Source: Dickeya fangzhongdai
Lineage (GTDB): Bacteria > Pseudomonadota > Gammaproteobacteria > Enterobacterales > Enterobacteriaceae
Direction: 5' to 3'
Assembly (NCBI RefSeq): GCF_002812485.1
Contig: NZ_CP025003.1
Location: 310,001-374,000 of the forward strand
DNA: 64,000 nt
Shown here: piece after piece, positions 11,037-21,512 of the stretch
Numbering within the stretch: the first letter of the stretch is position 1
Layout: each line of letters starts with the position of its first letter
Made by a program: the position numbers and the translations under genes
Notes under the pieces: generated by a model
Told to the model about the DNA's origin: nothing
The model's database searches: none
What the model saw: only the letters and a program-made list of their open reading frames with translations

Positions 11037-11087
11037 CTCTGTTAAGGTTTTCGCTCGTCGCCGGTGACGAACAACGAGGAGACATGT

Positions 11088-14000
11088 GTGAGGCGACTGG
11101 CCGGCATAAAACGATTGCCCGGAATAGCAGCAGCCACGGGGGCCATTCTGATTGTACTGGTCGCGCTGCTGGTCAGCGGCCTGAGAATGGTGCTGCCGAC
11201 GCTGGATACTTTCCGGCCACAGGTCGTGGCCTGGGCGCAGTCCGTCACCGGTTTGCCGATGGAGGTGGAGAGCCTCAGCGGCAGTTGGGAAACCTTCGGC
11301 CCCACGCTGGATATCACTAATCTACGTATTCATCATCCGGATGCCGAGTGGCAATCGGAACGCATTTCGGTAGCGCTGGATGTCTGGCAGTCGCTGCTGC
11401 ATCTGAAGTGGAAATTCCGCGATCTCACGTTTTATCACCTGCAAGTAGACATCAAAACGCCGATCGATCCCGATCGACAGCGCGCCCGCACCTGGGAACC
11501 GGATCAACTTGGCTCGCTGTTCCTGCGACAGTTCGATCATTTCGATCTGCGCAATAGCCGCATTCGTTTCCTGACCCCGGCGGGTACCCAGGCCGAACTG
11601 CAAATTCCCCAACTGACCTGGCTGAACGGTAAAAACCGGCACCGGGCGGAAGGGCAAATTAGCCTGTCCAGCCTTAACGGCCCGCACGGCATGGTGCAGC
11701 TGCGCATGGATTTGCGCGACGAGCAGGGCTGGCTGAATAACGGCGTGGTCTATCTGCAGGCCGACAACATCGACATGAAACCGTGGCTGGGCCGCTGGAT
11801 TCGCAACAACACCGGGCTGGAGAGCGCCAATTTCAGCCTCGCCGCCTGGTTGCAGGTGCGGGAAGGCGACATATACGGCGGCGATCTGTTGCTCAGTCAG
11901 GGCGATGCCAGCTGGCGCGACGGCACCACGCTGCACCGGCTGGGCATTAACGGCATGACGCTGCACGCCAGCCGCTACCAGAACGGCTGGCAGTTGGATG
12001 TGCCGGCGCTGAACCTGTCCACCGATGGCGTCGACTGGCCGAAAGGGCAACTGTCCGCCCTGTGGCTGCCGTCGGATACGCAGTTGCTGGGGCCGGACCG
12101 CCCGGCCGAGTTACGCATCCGCGGTCGTCATCTGGCGCTGGATCGTCTGGGGCCGTTGCTGCCGCTGTTAAGCACCACCACGCCGGAACTGAAAACCCGC
12201 TGGCAGGCACTGCAACCGGAGGGACAACTGACCACGCTGGCGCTGGATATCCCCTTGCAGCAACCCGAACAGACCCGCTTTCAGGCGAGCTGGCAGGATG
12301 TCGGCTGGAAAAACTGGCGACTGCTGCCGGGTGCCAATCATGTTTCCGGCGAGGCGGCAGGCAGTCTGGCGCGCGGGCGGGTGCGGGTGAATCTGGCGCA
12401 GAGTACCTTGCCGTATCAGGACATGTTCCGCGCACCGCTGGATATCCGGCAGGCGGACGCCACGCTGGACTGGCGCAACGATCCTCAGGGCTGGGAGCTG
12501 TGGGGACAAGGGCTGGATGTTCGCTCCCGTTCGTTGTGGGCCAACGGTGATTTCCGCTATCGCCATCCCGCGCAGGGAGAACCACGGCTGGATATTCTGG
12601 CCGGGATTCGGCTCGGCGATGCCGCCGATGCCTGGCGCTATTATCCCGAGCCGTTTATGGGCAAGGATCTGGTGAATTACCTGACCGGCGCCATCAAATC
12701 GGGTCAGGTGGATAACGCCACGCTGGTGTTCGCCGGCAATCCGGCGCAGTTCCCGTTCGAGCATCAGGAAGGGCAATTCCAGGTCTGGGTGCCGCTGGAA
12801 AAATCGCGTTTCGAGTTCCAGCCCGGCTGGCCCGCGCTGGACAATCTGAATATTACCCTGAATTTCCTTAACAACGGCCTGTGGATGTCGGCGCCGCATG
12901 TGATGCTGGGCGAGGCCGAAGGGCGCAACATCAATGCGGTGATCCCGGACTACAGCAAGGAAAAGCTGCTGATTGACGGCGACATCAGCGGAAGCGGTAA
13001 GAAAGTGAGCGATTACTTCGCGCAGACGCCGATGAAACCCACGCTGGGCAGCGCGCTGACGCAGCTCCAGATTGGCGGAGACGTGCAGGGCAACCTGCAT
13101 CTCGACATCCCGCTCAATGGCGGGCTGGTGAAGGCCAGCGGCGACGTAGCGCTCAACAATAACCATCTGTTTATCAAGCCGCTGGACGTGTCGCTCCAGT
13201 CGGTCAGCGGGACGTTCCATTACGATAACGGCAACCTCTCCAGCCAGACGCTACAGGCGCGCTGGCTCGAACAACCGCTGACCTTCAACTTTTCGACTCA
13301 GGAACAGGAAAAGGCGTTTCTGGTCAATGTCGGATTGCAGGGAAGCTGGGCGGTGTCCCGTTTGCCGGGGCTGCCCAAACCGGTAACGACGGCGCTGAAT
13401 GGCAATGCCGGCTGGCAGAGCGCGGTACAGGTAACGCTGCCGCATCAGGGGCCATCCAGTTATGACGTGACGGTTCAGGGCGATCTTAAGGAAGTGAGCA
13501 GTCGCTTACCTTCTCCGCTGAATAAAGCCGGAGGAACGGCGCTGGGGCTGCAGGTCAGTGCCAAAGGGGACGTTCGCGGTTTCTCGCTCACCGGTTCATT
13601 GGGAAAAAACCAGTCTTTCAACAGTCAGTGGCTGCTTAAAGATAACCAAGTCATGCTGACGCGAGCCGCCTGGCAGGAAGGGGTGAAACCCCCGCCGCTG
13701 CCGGATGATTCGTCGCTGACGCTGGCGTTGCCGCCGCTGGACGGCGAGCGCTGGCTGGCGCTGCTGCCCGGCGTGCGCAACGCCGTTACGGCGCAGGCCG
13801 GAGCCAGCCGCTTTCAGTGGCCGGAGCGGGTGACGCTGACCACGCCGGAACTGAAAATACTCGGTCAGCAATGGCATGACCTGATGTTTACCAGCCGCAG
13901 CCAGAACGGCGGCAGCGAAATTACCGCCGCCGGCAGAGAAATCGACGGTCGCCTGCTGATCCCAGCTTCCGGGCTGTGGCGCGGCGATGTGCGCTATCTT

Positions 14001-14942
14001 TATTATAATCCGCAGTGGCAAGGGGACGATGCGACCAACCCGGCGGCGCTGGCGGAGAAAAAATCGCCGCTCAACGATCCCAGCATTCGCTTTGAAGACT
14101 GGCCGGCGCTGCAGTTTGAATGCCGTGAATGCTGGCTGATGGGGCAAAACGTCGGGCAGATGAAAGGCACGCTGCAACCGGAACCCAACAAGCTGGTGCT
14201 GGCTAACGGGCTGGTCGACAACGGTAAGGCCAGGCTGACGCTGGACGGCAGCTGGCAGGAAAGCGGCGAAGGCACCCGCACCGCGATCAAAGGGCAATTG
14301 TCCGGCGGCAGCCTGAGCGACAACGCCGACTGGCTGGGGCTGGCGACGCCGTTGCGCGCCGGCGCGTTCAAGATCGACTACGACCTATACTGGCACGGTT
14401 CGCCGTGGGCGCCGCATATTCCGAGCCTGAGCGGGATCCTGAAAACCGATATCGGCAAAGGCGAAATCGTCAACGTCGGCACCGGCCAGGCCGGGCAATT
14501 ATTACGGCTGGTGAGTTTCGATGCGCTGCTGCGTAAGCTACAGTTTGATTTCAGCGACACCTTCGGCAAAGGCTTTTACTTTGACTCGGTTCGCAGCACG
14601 GCGTGGATAAAAGACGGGGTGCTGCACACCGATAATCTGCTGGTGGACGGCCTTGAGGCGGATATCGCCATGAAAGGCGACATCGACCTGGTGAAGCGCG
14701 AACTGTCGATGGAAGCGGTGGTGGCGCCGGAGATTTCCGCCACCGTCGGCGTGGCGACCGCCTTTGCGGTCAACCCGGTAATCGGGGCGGCGGTGTTTGC
14801 CGCCAGCAAGGTGCTGGCGCCGCTGTGGAGTAAAATTTCCCTGATTCGTTACCACATTTCCGGTAGTGTGGATCAACCAAAGATTCAGGAAGTAGTGCGT
14901 GAACCGCAAAAAGCCAAGGCCGCCGAGGCGGCGGGCCAGTAA
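11088..14942 (+). CDS. yhdP: AsmA-like envelope phospholipid transport protein YhdP
   Basis: YhdP is a very large AsmA-like inner-membrane protein thought to bridge the periplasm as a lipid-carrying groove and to move phospholipids to the outer membrane together with TamB and YdbH. The 1284-residue product has one N-terminal membrane helix (about residues 9-35) and the rest is predicted beta-rich periplasmic sequence. Shared landmarks with E. coli YhdP (1266) include LALDVWQSLLH, LFLRQFDHFDLR, IPDYSKEKLLIDGDI and VVAPEISATVGVATAFAVNP. The start is a GTG at 11088, preceded by GAGGAG with six bases of spacing. Confidence 0.94.
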   Translation: MRRLAGIKRLPGIAAATGAILIVLVALLVSGLRMVLPTLDTFRPQVVAWAQSVTGLPMEVESLSGSWETFGPTLDITNLRIHHPDAEWQSERISVALDVWQSLLHLKWKFRDLTFYHLQVDIKTPIDPDRQRARTWEPDQLGSLFLRQFDHFDLRNSRIRFLTPAGTQAELQIPQLTWLNGKNRHRAEGQISLSSLNGPHGMVQLRMDLRDEQGWLNNGVVYLQADNIDMKPWLGRWIRNNTGLESANFSLAAWLQVREGDIYGGDLLLSQGDASWRDGTTLHRLGINGMTLHASRYQNGWQLDVPALNLSTDGVDWPKGQLSALWLPSDTQLLGPDRPAELRIRGRHLALDRLGPLLPLLSTTTPELKTRWQALQPEGQLTTLALDIPLQQPEQTRFQASWQDVGWKNWRLLPGANHVSGEAAGSLARGRVRVNLAQSTLPYQDMFRAPLDIRQADATLDWRNDPQGWELWGQGLDVRSRSLWANGDFRYRHPAQGEPRLDILAGIRLGDAADAWRYYPEPFMGKDLVNYLTGAIKSGQVDNATLVFAGNPAQFPFEHQEGQFQVWVPLEKSRFEFQPGWPALDNLNITLNFLNNGLWMSAPHVMLGEAEGRNINAVIPDYSKEKLLIDGDISGSGKKVSDYFAQTPMKPTLGSALTQLQIGGDVQGNLHLDIPLNGGLVKASGDVALNNNHLFIKPLDVSLQSVSGTFHYDNGNLSSQTLQARWLEQPLTFNFSTQEQEKAFLVNVGLQGSWAVSRLPGLPKPVTTALNGNAGWQSAVQVTLPHQGPSSYDVTVQGDLKEVSSRLPSPLNKAGGTALGLQVSAKGDVRGFSLTGSLGKNQSFNSQWLLKDNQVMLTRAAWQEGVKPPPLPDDSSLTLALPPLDGERWLALLPGVRNAVTAQAGASRFQWPERVTLTTPELKILGQQWHDLMFTSRSQNGGSEITAAGREIDGRLLIPASGLWRGDVRYLYYNPQWQGDDATNPAALAEKKSPLNDPSIRFEDWPALQFECRECWLMGQNVGQMKGTLQPEPNKLVLANGLVDNGKARLTLDGSWQESGEGTRTAIKGQLSGGSLSDNADWLGLATPLRAGAFKIDYDLYWHGSPWAPHIPSLSGILKTDIGKGEIVNVGTGQAGQLLRLVSFDALLRKLQFDFSDTFGKGFYFDSVRSTAWIKDGVLHTDNLLVDGLEADIAMKGDIDLVKRELSMEAVVAPEISATVGVATAFAVNPVIGAAVFAASKVLAPLWSKISLIRYHISGSVDQPKIQEVVREPQKAKAAEAAGQ

Positions 14943-14988
14943 CTGCGGTCTGGTTATCTGATGACATTGACAATAAGAGTGACATTCT

Positions 14989-16434
14989 ATGAGTCTGACA
15001 TTTGTCAGTGAGCAATTACTCACGGCCAATAAACTGAGCCATCAGGATTTACAGTCTATTTTAGGCACGTTGAGTGAACGGCGTATCGACTACGCCGACC
15101 TGTATTTTCAGTCAAGCTACCATGAGTCCTGGGTGCTGGAAGATCGCATCATCAAGGACGGTTCTTATCATATCGATCAGGGCGTGGGGATCCGGGCCAT
15201 TAACGGCGAGAAGACCGGTTTTGCCTACGCAGACCAGATTACGCTCAACGCGCTGCAGCAAAGCGCGCAGGCCGCGCGCAGCATTGTGCGTGAGCAGGGC
15301 AACGGCGCGGTTAAAACGCTGGGCGAAGTGCCGCATCGCGGCCTGTACCCGCAGGCCAATCCGCTGGACAGCCTGACTCGTGAAGAGAAGATCGCGCTGT
15401 TGCAACGGGTTGACGCCACCGCCCGCGCGGCGGATGCGCGCGTGCAGGAAGTCACCGCCAGCCTGACCGGCGTGTATGAGCTGATTCTGGTGGCCGCCAC
15501 CGACGGCACTCTGGCGGCGGACGTGCGCCCGCTGGTGCGGTTGTCCGTCAGCGTGCTGGTGGAAGAAAACGGCCGTCGTGAACGCGGCTCCAGCGGCGGC
15601 GGCGCGCGTACCGGCTACGACTATTTCTGGCAGCAGGCGGATGGCGAAGTGCGGGCGGAAGCCTGGGCCAAAGAGGCGGTGCGCATGGCGCTGGTCAATT
15701 TGTCCGCCGTGGCGGCGCCGGCTGGGTCGATGCCGGTGGTGCTGGGCTCAGGCTGGCCGGGCGTGCTGTTGCACGAGGCGGTCGGGCACGGTCTGGAAGG
15801 CGACTTCAACCGTCGCGGCACTTCGGTGTTCAGCGGTCAGGTCGGCAAGCTGGTAGCATCCGAGCTGTGTACGGTGGTGGATGACGGTACACTGGAAGGG
15901 CGCCGCGGTTCGCTGGCGATGGATGACGAAGGCGTGCCCGGCCAGTACAACGTGCTGATTGAGAACGGCATTCTCAAAGGTTACATGCAGGACAAACTGA
16001 ACGCCCGTCTGATGGGCGTCGCGCCGACCGGCAACGGCCGCCGCGAGTCATACGCCCATCTGCCGATGCCGCGTATGACCAACACCTACATGCTGGCGGG
16101 CAAATCCACTCCGGAAGAGATCATCGCCAGCGTGGATTACGGTCTGTACGCGCCGAACTTTGGCGGCGGTCAGGTGGATATCACCTCCGGCAAGTTCGTG
16201 TTCTCCACGTCCGAGGCGTACCTGATCGAGAACGGCCGCGTCACCAAACCGGTGAAAGGCGCGACGCTGATTGGCTCCGGCATTGAAGCCATGCAGCAGA
16301 TTTCGATGGTCGGCAACGATCTGACGCTGGATAGAGGCGTCGGGGTGTGCGGCAAAGAAGGGCAAAGCTTGCCGGTCGGCGTCGGTCAGCCGACTCTGAA
16401 GCTCGACAACATTACGGTAGGCGGCACCGCCTAA
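14989..16434 (+). CDS. tldD: Metalloprotease TldD
   Basis: TldD is the catalytic half of the TldD/TldE (PmbA) heterodimeric zinc protease, which processes modified peptides such as microcin B17 and helps degrade the CcdA antitoxin. The 481-residue product contains the metal-binding HEAVGH motif at residues 262-267 in [13 protein letters not shown], plus [14 protein letters not shown] and [21 protein letters not shown] (split here at residue 345). It lies 46 bases after yhdP. The partner gene pmbA is in the same window at 22910. Confidence 0.97.
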   Translation: MSLTFVSEQLLTANKLSHQDLQSILGTLSERRIDYADLYFQSSYHESWVLEDRIIKDGSYHIDQGVGIRAINGEKTGFAYADQITLNALQQSAQAARSIVREQGNGAVKTLGEVPHRGLYPQANPLDSLTREEKIALLQRVDATARAADARVQEVTASLTGVYELILVAATDGTLAADVRPLVRLSVSVLVEENGRRERGSSGGGARTGYDYFWQQADGEVRAEAWAKEAVRMALVNLSAVAAPAGSMPVVLGSGWPGVLLHEAVGHGLEGDFNRRGTSVFSGQVGKLVASELCTVVDDGTLEGRRGSLAMDDEGVPGQYNVLIENGILKGYMQDKLNARLMGVAPTGNGRRESYAHLPMPRMTNTYMLAGKSTPEEIIASVDYGLYAPNFGGGQVDITSGKFVFSTSEAYLIENGRVTKPVKGATLIGSGIEAMQQISMVGNDLTLDRGVGVCGKEGQSLPVGVGQPTLKLDNITVGGTA

Positions 16435-16454
16435 GCGTTGATACGTTGGTTGTT

Positions 16455-16482
16455 AAATCAGGCCGCCGATGCGGCCTGATTT
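16455..16482. terminator. Bidirectional terminator between tldD and aaeR
   Basis: A perfect 12-base-pair stem (AAATCAGGCCGC / GCGGCCTGATTT) with the loop CGAT lies between the convergent genes tldD and aaeR. The A-rich 5' and T-rich 3' flanks suit termination in both directions. It overlaps the last two bases of aaeR. Confidence 0.9.
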
Positions 16483-17425
16483 ATTTCTGCGGCGGCTCGC
16501 TCTGCGGGTGTTCCTGCCGGTATCCCTGATAAATCAGCGCCACCTTGTTGAAATACTCGGTCAGGTAATTAATGCACACCTGCACCTTCAGCGGCAGATT
16601 GTCGCGGCGGGTGTAGAGCGCGTACACCGGGCGCGGGTCCGAATGATAACGCGGGAATAGGATCTCTATTTCGCCGCGTTTGATCTCTTCAAATACCCAC
16701 ATTAACGGCATATAGGCGATGCCGGCGCCGTTTTTCAGCCAGCGAATCAGCGTGACCGGGTCGTTGGTGACGAAGCGTCCTTGCGGCGTCAGCCGGGTGG
16801 TGATGCCTTCCGGCGCTATCAGCTCAAATTCGCTGTCCGGGCGGACGCTGTACTCCAGCCAGGATACGTTGCTCACGTCGGCGGGTTTTTCCGGCGTGCC
16901 GTGCTGCGCCAGATAGCTTCTGGCGGCGCAGACCACCATCGGCATGGAGCCGAGACGGGTGCTGTACAGGCTGGAGTCCTGCAGCGCGCCGACCCGGATG
17001 ACGATGTCCAATCCGTCGGCAATCAGGTCCGGCGCCGGAATGCCGCACACCAGATTGACCGACAGCCCTGGGTACTCCTTCAGCATGTCGGTGGTCATAT
17101 TCGCCAGCACGTTTTGCGCCATGGTGGAGGAGCTGCCGATGCGCAGCGTACCGATCGGGGTGTTGTTGAACGCATATAACTGCTCATGCACTTCCTGCGC
17201 TTCGTGCAACATGCGGCGGCAGCCGTGGTAGTAGATCCTGCCGGCTTCCGTCAGCCCGATGCTGCGGGTGCTGCGGTTGAGCAGTTTCACCTGCAGTTCA
17301 TCTTCCAGCCGGGTAACCGTCTGGCTGACGGCAGATACGCTCATTTCCAGCTGACGGGCGGCGGCGGTGAACGAGCCGAACTCCACTACTCTGGCGAAGA
17401 CCGACATGCTCTTTAATCGTTCCAT
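16481..17425 (-). CDS. aaeR: LysR-family activator of the aaeXAB efflux operon
   Basis: AaeR responds to aromatic carboxylic acids such as p-hydroxybenzoate and activates aaeXAB. The 314-residue product has the N-terminal winged helix-turn-helix (FARVVEFGSFTAAARQLEMS, residues 10-29, then VSQTVTRLEDEL) and a LysR effector-binding domain from about residue 90. It is transcribed divergently from aaeXAB with a 337-base shared control region, typical of LysR regulators. In a plant-associated bacterium this system could handle plant phenolic acids; that is inference. AGGATTAACA precedes the ATG. Confidence 0.92.
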   Translation of the reverse strand: MERLKSMSVFARVVEFGSFTAAARQLEMSVSAVSQTVTRLEDELQVKLLNRSTRSIGLTEAGRIYYHGCRRMLHEAQEVHEQLYAFNNTPIGTLRIGSSSTMAQNVLANMTTDMLKEYPGLSVNLVCGIPAPDLIADGLDIVIRVGALQDSSLYSTRLGSMPMVVCAARSYLAQHGTPEKPADVSNVSWLEYSVRPDSEFELIAPEGITTRLTPQGRFVTNDPVTLIRWLKNGAGIAYMPLMWVFEEIKRGEIEILFPRYHSDPRPVYALYTRRDNLPLKVQVCINYLTEYFNKVALIYQGYRQEHPQSEPPQK

Positions 17426-17762
17426 TGTTAATCCTGGCTTAAAAGTGATTTAGATCACACTGCGTAGATAACATAATAATAACGTTTCATAATATAGCCT
17501 GTTTGACCACGAAGAGCGGTCCTGATTACTCGTCTTTGCTGCCGTGGTCGTTCTGAAGGGTTTAAAACGCTGATTTAACGCCGCAAGCGATCTGCATTAA
17601 ATCAGCGCCCGCCATCGTGATTATTCAGTTAAAGCTGTGTCTTTCACCCGCTGGCAGCGATGCCGACGGGAATGGGTGTTTACCTCATCTTCCCCGACCC
17701 CGACACATACGGTTGCTGATGCGAGCGACGGGCGGCGTGATGGTGAAAAAAAGGAAAAGAGG
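17426..17762. other. Divergent control region aaeR-aaeX
   Basis: These 337 bases contain no convincing gene. They hold a CRP-like site next to aaeR, an AT-rich stretch (about 17466-17500, with CATAAT at 17488-17493 as a possible aaeX -10), and several T-N11-A patterns that could bind AaeR; I cannot choose between them. The aaeX ribosome site AGGAAAAGAGG lies at the right end. Confidence 0.6.
17442..17463. promoter_or_regulatory. CRP-like binding site upstream of aaeR
   Basis: The core AGTGA-TTTAGA-TCACA at 17444-17459 fits the CRP consensus TGTGA-N6-TCACA at nine of ten core positions and has the favoured AT-rich flank on the left. It stands 16 bases upstream of the aaeR start codon, where binding would more likely block aaeR than activate it; an effect on aaeXAB is also possible. 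Confidence 0.6.
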
Positions 17763-17966
17763 ATGAATTCACTCCCGGTCATGGTGCTGTTCGGCCTGTC
17801 GTTCCCGCCGGTGTTTTTTGTGCTGCTGGTGACGCTGGCGCTGTTTTTTATCTGTATCCGACTGCTGCATCCCACGGGCATTTACGACCGGGTCTGGCAC
17901 CCGGCTCTGTTTAATACCGCGTTGTTTGTCTGCCTGTTCTATCTGCTGTTTCGTTTCGGTCTTTGA
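17763..17966 (+). CDS. aaeX: Small membrane protein AaeX
   Basis: This 67-residue protein equals E. coli AaeX in length and is a DUF1656 family member with two membrane helices ([19 protein letters not shown] region and [16 protein letters not shown]). It is the first gene of the aaeXAB hydroxybenzoate efflux operon; its own role is not established. The ATG follows AGGAAAAGAGG. Upstream codons in the same frame are unlike the family and are not included. Confidence 0.93.
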   Translation: MNSLPVMVLFGLSFPPVFFVLLVTLALFFICIRLLHPTGIYDRVWHPALFNTALFVCLFYLLFRFGL

Positions 17967-17973
17967 GGTTGTT

Positions 17974-18921
17974 GTGAAAGCATCTGTTGTGAAAGTGATG
18001 ATCAAAAAATTCAGCCGCATGGCCATCACGCTAGTGCTGGTGTTGCTGGCCGCGGTGGCGCTGGTGCGCGTGTGGTCGTTTTACACCGAATCTCCCTGGA
18101 CCCGCGACGCTCGTTTCAGCGCCGATGTGGTGGCGATCGCCCCCGATGTCAGCGGCCTGCTGACCGATGTGAAAGTGCAGGATAACCAGCCGGTGAAGCA
18201 GGGCGATGTGCTGTTCGTGATTGATCAGCCGCGTTACCAGCAGGCGCTGGAGCAGGCGCAGGCGGACGTGGCCTACTATCAGGCGCTGGCTGATGAGAAA
18301 AAGCGGGAGTCGGCGCGCCGCCAGCGTCTCGGCGTGCAGGCGATGTCGCGTGAAGAGATTGAACAGTCCGGCAATGCGCTGCAAACCACGCTGCATCAGC
18401 TGGCAAAGGCGCAGGCGGAGCTGGAACTGGCGAAGCTCGATCTGGCGCGTACGGTGGTGCGAGCCCCGGCCGATGGCTGGATAACCAACCTGCACGTGCA
18501 CGCTGGCGAATACATTACCCGCGGCTCCACCGCGGTGGCGCTGGTGAAAAAGGATTCGTTCTATCTGCTGGCCTACATGGAAGAAACCAAACTGGCGGGC
18601 GTGCGCCCCGGCTATCGGGTGGAAATCACCCCGCTGGGCAGCAATCAGATTCTGTTCGGCGCGGTGGATAGCATCGCCGCCGGAGTAACCAACAGCAGCA
18701 GTTCCGCCGACACCAAAGGGCTGGCGACGGTGGATTCCAATCTGGAATGGGTACGGCTGGCACAGCGGGTGCCGGTCAGGATTCGTCTCGATCAGCAATG
18801 GGGCGACCTGTATCCGGCCGGGACCACCGCCACGGTGGTAGTGACCGGCGAGCATACCCGCAACACCAAGTCGATGTCGCCGTTATTGCAACTGCTGCAT
18901 CGTCTGCGCGAGTTTGGCTAA
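17974..18921 (+). CDS. aaeA: p-Hydroxybenzoic acid efflux pump membrane-fusion subunit
   Basis: AaeA is the periplasmic adaptor of the AaeAB pump. The 315-residue product has one N-terminal membrane anchor (about residues 14-32), then the HlyD-type lipoyl halves ([20 protein letters not shown] and [21 protein letters not shown]), joined by a helical hairpin at about residues 75-150. I chose the GTG at 17974 because GAGG stands six bases upstream; the ATG at 17998 gives 307 residues but lacks a ribosome site. It begins seven bases after aaeX. Confidence 0.94.
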   Translation: MKASVVKVMIKKFSRMAITLVLVLLAAVALVRVWSFYTESPWTRDARFSADVVAIAPDVSGLLTDVKVQDNQPVKQGDVLFVIDQPRYQQALEQAQADVAYYQALADEKKRESARRQRLGVQAMSREEIEQSGNALQTTLHQLAKAQAELELAKLDLARTVVRAPADGWITNLHVHAGEYITRGSTAVALVKKDSFYLLAYMEETKLAGVRPGYRVEITPLGSNQILFGAVDSIAAGVTNSSSSADTKGLATVDSNLEWVRLAQRVPVRIRLDQQWGDLYPAGTTATVVVTGEHTRNTKSMSPLLQLLHRLREFG

Positions 18922-18931
18922 GCGAGCGCCT

Positions 18932-20884
18932 ATGATGAACAGTCCCGCGTTTTTGCGCCTGCGGTTTGCCTTCAAACTCAGCACGGCTATCGTGCTGTCG
19001 CTGGTGCTGGGGTTTCATCTGCAACTGGAAACTCCGCGCTGGGCGGCGCTGACCGCCGCGATTGTAGCGGCCGGTCCGGCTTTCGCCGCCGGCGGCGATC
19101 CGTTCTCCGGCGCCATTCGTCACCGCGGTATGCTCAGGGTGATCGGCACCTTTATCGGTTGTATCGGCGCGCTGGTTATTATCATCGCCACGGTGCGGGC
19201 ACCGGTGGTGATGCTGATGCTGTGCTGCCTGTGGGCGGGCGTCTGCGTCTGGATTTCGTCGCTGGTAAAAGTAGAGAACGCCTATGTGTTTGCGCTGGCG
19301 GGCTACACGACGTTGATCATCATCGTTACCAGCCAGAGCGCGCCGCTGCGTATTCCGCAATTCGCCGTTGAACGTTGCAGTGAAATCGTGCTGGGGATTG
19401 TCTGCGCCATTTTGGCCGACCTGTTGTTTTCACCCCGTTCTATCAAACAGGATATCGACCGGGCGGTGGATGAACTGCTGGTGGGGCAATATCAATTGCT
19501 GCAACGCTGCGTGAATGGCATGTCGAAAGAGGAGCTGGACGCCGCGTGGAACGGACTGGTGCGTAAAACACACGCCATCAACGGTATGCGCAGCGTGCTG
19601 ATGATGGAGTCATCCCGCTGGCAGGGGGCTAGCCGCCGGATAAAAACGCTGTTGACCCAATCCTGGATCATGATTACCCAGGCGTGCGAAACCCGATTGA
19701 CGCTGCAGGACCACCCCGATGCCGTTAAAGGGGCGATCGCCATGATGCTGGAACAACCGGCGGATACGCCGGCGGACGTGCAGCGACGTTTGCGACAGTT
19801 TCGTCATCTGGCTGCCGCGCATAGCCGCAGCCTGCCGCCGACGCTGGTGAGCTGGCTGTCGGCGGCGGCCCGCTACCAACTGCTGTCGAAAGGCGTAAAA
19901 ACCAATGTGCGCATCAGTCAGAGCGAAGCGGCGTTGCTGGATGCCGACGTGCCGGTGAAGGCCAGCTCGGCGGAAACGCATCACGCCATGATCAACGGCA
20001 TACGCACCGCTGTCGCCACCGGCCTGGGGTGTTTGTTCTGGTTGTGGACCGGTTGGACATCGGGCAGTTCATGTATGGTGATCATCGCGGTGGTGACCTC
20101 GCTGGCGATGCGGCTGCCTAATCCATTGATGGCGGCCAAGGACTTTCTGATTGGTTCTCTGGTGGCGCTGCCGCTGGGGGCGTTGATGTTCATGCTGGTG
20201 TTGCCGTCCACCCAGCAAAGCCTGCTGTTGTTGTGCCTGAGTCTGGGCGGTATGGCGTTTGTGATCGGCATTGAGGTGCAGAAGCGGCGGCTGGGATCGT
20301 TGGGTACGCTGGCCAGCACCATCAACATCCTGGTACTCAGCAATCCGATGAAGTTCAACCTGTCCCAGTTCCTTGATAACGCTATCGGGCAGATTATTGG
20401 TTGTTTTCTGGCGTTGATCGTTATTCTGCTGATTCGGGATAATACCCGCGACCGCACCGAGCGCACGCTACTTAACCGGTTTGTGTTCGGCGCGGTGTCG
20501 GCGCTGTCGACCCGTCCGGCACGGCGGCAGGAGAACCACCTGCCCGCGTTGTATCAGCACCTGTTTTTGCTGCTGAACCTGTTTCCGGGGGAAATCGGCA
20601 AATACCGGCTGGCGCTGTCGCTGATCATGATGCATCAGCGCCTGCGGACGCTGGAGTTGCCGGTCAGCCCCAGCCTGTCCGCTTTTCACCGCCAGATGCG
20701 GGCGACGGCGGAACAAGTGATTGCCGCTACCCGCGACCGCAGTCACCATTTTTCCCGGCTGTTGGCGCAGATGGATGAATATCAGCACCTGTTGCGCGAC
20801 CATCAGGTATCGGATGACGCAATTAATGCGGTCGGCCGCCTGACGGCGCTGCTGCACCGTCATAAACACGCGCTCGGCGATTAA
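18932..20884 (+). CDS. aaeB: p-Hydroxybenzoic acid efflux pump inner-membrane subunit
   Basis: AaeB is the inner-membrane FUSC-family component that expels aromatic carboxylic acids. The 650-residue product has the duplicated FUSC layout: an N-terminal membrane block (residues about 10-170, with [20 protein letters not shown]), a soluble middle, a second membrane block (about 355-520, with [28 protein letters not shown], quoted here only as its position near 365) and a soluble tail. It follows aaeA after ten bases. Two adjacent ATGs (18932, 18935) are possible starts. Confidence 0.94.
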   Translation: MMNSPAFLRLRFAFKLSTAIVLSLVLGFHLQLETPRWAALTAAIVAAGPAFAAGGDPFSGAIRHRGMLRVIGTFIGCIGALVIIIATVRAPVVMLMLCCLWAGVCVWISSLVKVENAYVFALAGYTTLIIIVTSQSAPLRIPQFAVERCSEIVLGIVCAILADLLFSPRSIKQDIDRAVDELLVGQYQLLQRCVNGMSKEELDAAWNGLVRKTHAINGMRSVLMMESSRWQGASRRIKTLLTQSWIMITQACETRLTLQDHPDAVKGAIAMMLEQPADTPADVQRRLRQFRHLAAAHSRSLPPTLVSWLSAAARYQLLSKGVKTNVRISQSEAALLDADVPVKASSAETHHAMINGIRTAVATGLGCLFWLWTGWTSGSSCMVIIAVVTSLAMRLPNPLMAAKDFLIGSLVALPLGALMFMLVLPSTQQSLLLLCLSLGGMAFVIGIEVQKRRLGSLGTLASTINILVLSNPMKFNLSQFLDNAIGQIIGCFLALIVILLIRDNTRDRTERTLLNRFVFGAVSALSTRPARRQENHLPALYQHLFLLLNLFPGEIGKYRLALSLIMMHQRLRTLELPVSPSLSAFHRQMRATAEQVIAATRDRSHHFSRLLAQMDEYQHLLRDHQVSDDAINAVGRLTALLHRHKHALGD

Positions 20885-20896
20885 GCCGGGAAGCGA

Positions 20897-21397
20897 TTAC
20901 AGCGGGTGATACCCCTGCCACTGCGGCGGCGATACGCGACCGGTCAGGTTGGCGGTCAGGTGGATATGCCAGCGGTCCAGCAGGGTTAGCGGCAGGCAGT
21001 CGTCCACATCGCGCAGATCGTCCTTGTGCTGCTGGAACACCTCGGTCAGCAACACCGCTTTGGCGCGTTGTTTGGCCTGTTCCGCATCCGGCGCCACGAA
21101 CAGCCCGAACTGATGCACTTCCGCCGGGTCGTGCGGCAGATATCCGCCCATATTGATGAACCAGAGTTTTTCCCGCCCATGAAACGGCTGACGGCTGAGC
21201 GTGATATCATAGCCGTCCGCCCACTGACAGGGGGTGTAGCTATCGACGTGGACCTGGCTTTTATCGCCGAACCAGCTGGCTTTCAGCAGGGGAAATCCGT
21301 CTTCTGGGCGTTCCACTGCGGCGAACTGGACGTCATGCAGTTCGATGTTGGCGCCCTGGGCGCGCCCGCCCACGTAATACAGAAATAGCGTTGTCAT
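20897..21397 (-). CDS. DUF1543 domain protein of unknown function
   Basis: This 166-residue soluble protein begins MTTLFLYYVGGRAQGANIE and contains HDVQFAAV and WFINMGGYLPHDPAEVHQFG, which I recognise as the DUF1543 family. It has no signal peptide or membrane helix. Its function is not known. It is convergent with aaeB (12 bases between the stops) and divergent from a LysE-type exporter, so it is probably transcribed alone. Confidence 0.8.
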   Translation of the reverse strand: MTTLFLYYVGGRAQGANIELHDVQFAAVERPEDGFPLLKASWFGDKSQVHVDSYTPCQWADGYDITLSRQPFHGREKLWFINMGGYLPHDPAEVHQFGLFVAPDAEQAKQRAKAVLLTEVFQQHKDDLRDVDDCLPLTLLDRWHIHLTANLTGRVSPPQWQGYHPL

Positions 21398-21512
21398 GTG
21401 GGATCAGTCTCTTAGGGTTGTGGTCTGCCATTTCGTTGTGTTTTAAATTACATAACGAAAGCGTTACCTTAACCGCTTGTTAGATAAATTGACATCAACG
21501 GAAGACAGAATA

